From Planctomycetota bacterium (GTDB taxonomy: Bacteria > Planctomycetota > UBA1135 > GCA-002686595), in contig JANQEJ010000345.1 of the NCBI GenBank assembly GCA_028278425.1, positions 1 to 64,000 on the forward strand: a stretch of 64,000 bases of DNA. The letters are read 5' to 3'. The notes beneath the pieces were generated by a model that searched no databases, had not been told where the DNA came from, and worked only from the letters and a program-made list of their open reading frames with translations. Positions 61,031 through 64,000 of the stretch are shown here, piece after piece (position 1 is the first letter of the stretch; each line of letters opens with the position of its first letter). The translations under genes and the position numbers were made by a program.

Positions 61031-62438
61031 CGGCTTCACTCCGACGGACGACCAGGAGGAGGAAGAGGAACACACCGGCCACGGTCGCGCGCAGCCAGAC
61101 GTGCTTCTTGAGACCGTACCACTCGTGCAGGAGCTGGCCGGCGTGCATGGCGAGCACCGGCGCGACCAGGAGCAGGTAGCGCGCGTTCGTGACCTCTCCG
61201 AGCTCGAACGACTCCGTGAACGGAGCGACGAACATGCGCTCGAGCATGGCCCAGGCCATGGGGAAGTCCTCGGCGCGGAAGAAGACGACCGACACGACCC
61301 AGAGGGCGTGCGTGAACGCGATCCGGACGAGCCGGCGCGCGAGCGCAAGGGCGTTGGCGGGACGCGTCCCGACCTCGGAGCGCTTCGCGCCGCCGATTGT
61401 GCGCTCCACGGCGATCCCGATGCCGTGGATCGCGCCGAAGCTGACGTACGTCCACGCGGCGCCGTGCCAGAGGCCGCTGATCAGGAACGTGGCCATGATC
61501 GCCACGTAGAAGCGGACCATGCCGCGGCGGTTGCCTCCGAGCGGAACGTAGATGTAGTCGCGGAACCAGTACGACAGCGTCTTGTGCCAGCGCGTCCACA
61601 TCTCGGTGAAGCTCTGGCTGATGTAGGGATAGCGGAAGTTCTCCGGGAAGCGCAGCCCGAGGAGATACGCGACGCCGATGGCGATCCCCGAATACCCGGC
61701 GAAGTCGGCGAAGGCCTGGATGCTGAAGTAGAACGCGCCGAGCCACACCGAGAGCGGGTCGAGCTCCGGAAGCGCTTGCGCGTCGAAGACGCGGTTGACC
61801 GGGTGGGCGACGTTGTCCGCGACGACCACCTTCAGGAACAGGCTGCACGTGATCATGTACAGCCCGGTCTGCACCGCGGGCGCGAGCAACCGCCGGCGGC
61901 GGCGGAACTGCGGCAGGAGCTCGCGCGCCCTCACGATCGGCCCCATGACGAGCTGCGGGAAGAACGCCACGAAGAGGAAGAAGTCCCAGAAGCTCTTCGC
62001 CGGCGTGAGCCGTCCGAGGTAGATGTCGAACGAGTAGCTCAGCGTCTGGAAGGTGTAGAAGGAGATCCCGATAGGCACGACCCAGCCGACGAGCTCCCAG
62101 CCGCCCTCGAAGCCGAGCGTCCGCGCGAAGAAGGACGCGTTCTCGACCGCGAACGGCCCGTACTTGAAGATCGAGAGCAGGCCGACGTTGGCGAAGAGGC
62201 TCAGGAAGAGCCAGCGGCGCTTCGTCCCGCGCTCCGCGGCCGCGTGGATGCGTCCACCGGCGACGTAGTCGACCACCGCCGAGGTGACGATCAGCGGCAC
62301 GTACCACGGGCTCCACCAGGCGTAGAAGACCAGGCTCAGGAAGAGCGTCGCCCGCTTCGCCGCGACGAACGGAGCGAAGCGCCAGACGGTCCACGCCAGC
62401 GCGAAGAAGATCCAGAAGGTGACGGTGTCGAAGGACAT
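61005..62438 (-). CDS. MBOAT-family O-acyltransferase (AlgI-like)
   Basis: 477 residues with about 10-12 membrane helices. Family motifs: VPIGISFYTFQTLSYSFDIY (about 121-140), FPENFRYPYISQSFTEMW, RWHKTLSYWFRDYIYVPLGG (His285 region) and the catalytic His325 in ISGLWHGAAWTYV. AlgI-like proteins transfer acetyl groups to the outside for decoration of polysaccharides such as alginate or cellulose. The gene lies 6 nt after a small exported protein and overlaps the SGNH partner, forming a compact three-gene operon. The polymer modified cannot be deduced; no synthase gene is in the window. Confidence 0.95.
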   Translation of the reverse strand: MSFDTVTFWIFFALAWTVWRFAPFVAAKRATLFLSLVFYAWWSPWYVPLIVTSAVVDYVAGGRIHAAAERGTKRRWLFLSLFANVGLLSIFKYGPFAVENASFFARTLGFEGGWELVGWVVPIGISFYTFQTLSYSFDIYLGRLTPAKSFWDFFLFVAFFPQLVMGPIVRARELLPQFRRRRRLLAPAVQTGLYMITCSLFLKVVVADNVAHPVNRVFDAQALPELDPLSVWLGAFYFSIQAFADFAGYSGIAIGVAYLLGLRFPENFRYPYISQSFTEMWTRWHKTLSYWFRDYIYVPLGGNRRGMVRFYVAIMATFLISGLWHGAAWTYVSFGAIHGIGIAVERTIGGAKRSEVGTRPANALALARRLVRIAFTHALWVVSVVFFRAEDFPMAWAMLERMFVAPFTESFELGEVTNARYLLLVAPVLAMHAGQLLHEWYGLKKHVWLRATVAGVFLFLLLVVRRSEAGDFIYFQF

Positions 62439-62444
62439 CCGGCT

Positions 62445-62726
62445 CTAGCGTCCGTCCCCGGCCTCTTCCTCCCGGCGCTTGCGCAGGCGCTCGCCGTAGT
62501 TCTTCTCCATCTGGGCTTCCCAGTACTCGAGCACCTCGGGCGGCTCGGGGAAGCGTCCTTGATCGTCGGACTCCGCGATCCACGTGTCCAGCGCGGTGCG
62601 CTCCTCGCCGATGATCCAGAGGACGTTGGGCCGCGCGCCGGGTGCCTTCTCGCCCTGCGCGTGCGGGAACGGTGCGCCCGCGAGGACGAACGCGATCGAG
62701 ATGAACCAGCGCAAGGCGCCGGCCAT
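62445..62726 (-). CDS. Small exported protein at the head of the O-acetylation operon
   Basis: 93 residues with a signal peptide (about 1-24). The mature part, GARPNVLWIIGEERTALDTW, then a charged helical stretch (EYWEAQMEKNYGERLRKRRE), has no recognised family. The RPNVLWII phrase resembles the N-terminus of sulfatases (RPNVVIV), so it might be a remnant of one. It lies 7 nt from the pentapeptide gene end and 6 nt before the MBOAT gene, and could be an accessory factor or only a leader peptide. Confidence 0.55.
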   Translation of the reverse strand: MAGALRWFISIAFVLAGAPFPHAQGEKAPGARPNVLWIIGEERTALDTWIAESDDQGRFPEPPEVLEYWEAQMEKNYGERLRKRREEEAGDGR

Positions 62727-62733
62727 TCTACGC

Positions 62734-63870
62734 TCAGGGAACGAGCCGGACCGGGACCGGGTTGCTGACGAAGGTGAAGGAGAGCGACGGGGATGCCGTC
62801 AGACCCACGAAGGCGTGATGGGCCGTCACGCCGATCAGCGTCGGGCTCATCCCCGGCGGGAGCGTGAACGCTGACGCCGCTTGGCCGGCCCCGTCGAACT
62901 GCGCGTAGGAGCTCGGCAGCGTCGTCGAGTTCGCGAACTCCATCGTGAAGTAGGTGTACGCGTCGACGTTGAGCGGCAGCATCAGCCCCGCGGGGGTGAT
63001 CGGCGTCCCCGGGGAGGTCCCGGTGACCGAGCCCAGCACGAGGTAGGACTCGCCGGCGTGCGCCGGACCCGCGTCGAGCGCGAAGACCTGGGCGCCGCCC
63101 TGCGAGAGCGAGATCTCCTGGCCGCAGCCCACGAGCGGCTCACTCGAGGGGATGAAGATCCAGCCGGCCGCGACGGGATCGAAGGTCGTGCCGCTGAAAT
63201 CGGTGCACGCGTCGTAGAACGCCTGGCCCGCCGTCGACGCGAGGATGGCGCCGAAGAGCTTCGCCCCGGTGAAGTCGGCCTGATCGAGGTTCGCGCCGAA
63301 GAGGTACGCGAAGGAGAGGTCGGCGCCCATCAGGTCCGCCCCGGTGAGGTCCGCTCCGATGAGGAAGGAGTTGGAAAGGTCGACACGGTTGAGCATCGCC
63401 CCGGGCAAGAGCGCGAGCTCGAGCACCGCTCCCGACAGGTCCGCGTCGTTCAGATTCGCGCCGGAGAAGTCGGACTGTTTGAGGTAGGCGTTCGTCGCGT
63501 CGGCGTCGATCAGGTTCGCGCCGGAGAGCAGGGACTGGTCGAAGCGCGCGTCATCGAGGTCGGCTCCGCTCAGGTTGACGCCGGTCGCGTCCACCAGGGA
63601 CATGAGCGCGCTCGTCAGGTCGGCGCCGACGAGCGACGAGTTGGCCAGGCTGCCGCCCGTGAAGACCGAGCTCGACAGGTTGATCCCGTCGAGGATCTCG
63701 TTCGAGTGATCGTGGTTGGAGTGGCTCTCGCACGAGTGATCGGCACCGGCGGTCAGCGGATCGATCGGCAGAGCGCACCCGGCGGCGCCGCAGCCGCATT
63801 GAGCCGCCGCCGTGGACCCGGCAAGAATCGAGAACAAGAACGCGGTCGTCAGGTTCGCAATGGGGCGCAT
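62734..63870 (-). CDS. Secreted pentapeptide-repeat protein with a C-terminal shared module
   Basis: 378 residues with a signal peptide (about 1-23, ending AAAQ). A Cys/His-rich patch follows (CGCGAAGC, DHSCESHSNHDHSNE), perhaps metal-binding. Residues about 65-210 hold some 25-30 pentapeptide repeats of the A(D/N)LxG type (LSGADLDDARFDQSLLSGAN), forming a right-handed beta-helix. Residues 253-378 are the module also found at the end of the propeller protein at 38172-39770. ATG 63870 has AGAGG upstream, and TAGGAT at 63923-63928 may be the -10. A surface structural role is plausible. Confidence 0.88.
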   Translation of the reverse strand: MRPIANLTTAFLFSILAGSTAAAQCGCGAAGCALPIDPLTAGADHSCESHSNHDHSNEILDGINLSSSVFTGGSLANSSLVGADLTSALMSLVDATGVNLSGADLDDARFDQSLLSGANLIDADATNAYLKQSDFSGANLNDADLSGAVLELALLPGAMLNRVDLSNSFLIGADLTGADLMGADLSFAYLFGANLDQADFTGAKLFGAILASTAGQAFYDACTDFSGTTFDPVAAGWIFIPSSEPLVGCGQEISLSQGGAQVFALDAGPAHAGESYLVLGSVTGTSPGTPITPAGLMLPLNVDAYTYFTMEFANSTTLPSSYAQFDGAGQAASAFTLPPGMSPTLIGVTAHHAFVGLTASPSLSFTFVSNPVPVRLVP

Positions 63871-63922
63871 CGAACCTCTCCTCTGCAACTACCACGCGGA
63901 CGGGGGAGCTCGCGGGTTTCCG

Positions 63923-63928
63923 ATCCTA
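63923..63928 (-). promoter_or_regulatory. -10 hexamer (TAGGAT) upstream of the pentapeptide-repeat gene
   Basis: Minus-strand TAGGAT about 52 nt before ATG 63870, leaving a leader that includes the AGAGG ribosome binding site. Confidence 0.35.
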
Positions 63929-64000
63929 CTGCCCGCGCCGAATCTGGGTGGAAAACCGGGGTTTCGGCGCTCTCCAGGAACGCCCAAAGGGCGCTGCGAC

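Overview
The window is high-GC bacterial chromosome (about 70 % GC by eye) that most likely belongs to a planctomycete, probably one of the lineages with very high GC and large genomes. The grounds are gene content: three extracytoplasmic-function sigma factors fused to a membrane segment and carboxypeptidase-regulatory-like domains, a sigma factor overlapping a Ser/Thr kinase gene, a kinase with a TPR tail, sulfatases, PQQ-type beta-propellers, FG-GAP/ASPIC proteins and many secreted proteins. The assignment is inferred from families, not from a marker gene. No rRNA, tRNA, transposase, integrase or CRISPR array was seen.

Layout. 1-8.7 kb: 3'-truncated sigma/CPR fusion, arylsulfotransferase-like lipoprotein, serine hydrolase, type III polyketide synthase divergent from an SGNH hydrolase. 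8.7-18.5 kb (all minus): secretin-N-like repeat protein, class III nucleotide cyclase, methyltransferase/thioredoxin fusion, SRPBCC membrane protein, kinase plus sigma factor, two-component pair. 18.8-35.8 kb: a secreted duplicated protein, ornithine cyclodeaminase family enzyme coupled to a toroid/haem/propeller fusion, second sigma/CPR fusion, lipoprotein methyltransferase coupled to an M3 peptidase, TPR kinase, phosphoesterase-peptidase fusion coupled to a metzincin, GNAT. 35.8-45.6 kb: PQQ propellers, SGNH hydrolase, FG-GAP/ASPIC protein, tandem double sulfatase, small membrane protein. 45.7-52.7 kb is the most accessory-looking part: a sigma-less CPR membrane protein, an amidohydrolase, then a lower-GC cassette with a radical SAM protein converging on an operon of two related membrane-anchored barrel proteins and a DNA methyltransferase. 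53-64 kb: serine hydrolase, third sigma/CPR fusion, DUF1579-like lipoprotein, gamma-glutamyltransferase-like lipoprotein, secreted proteins, and an AlgI-like MBOAT plus SGNH module.

How it works together. Most products are exported or membrane-bound and either signal (sigma factors, kinases, two-component pair, cyclase) or degrade and modify polymers outside the cytoplasm (sulfatases, peptidases, SGNH hydrolases, O-acetylation module). Many genes are single transcription units. Several start 6-7 nt after a TANNNT hexamer, which suggests leaderless transcripts; others are coupled by 4-nt stop/start overlaps.

The best candidates for something undescribed are the radical SAM / twin barrel / methyltransferase cassette (49.6-52.7 kb), a conserved internal ATG inside the sigma/CPR fusions, a 37-bp repeat that carries the leader and start of two unrelated exported enzymes, and several unusual domain fusions.
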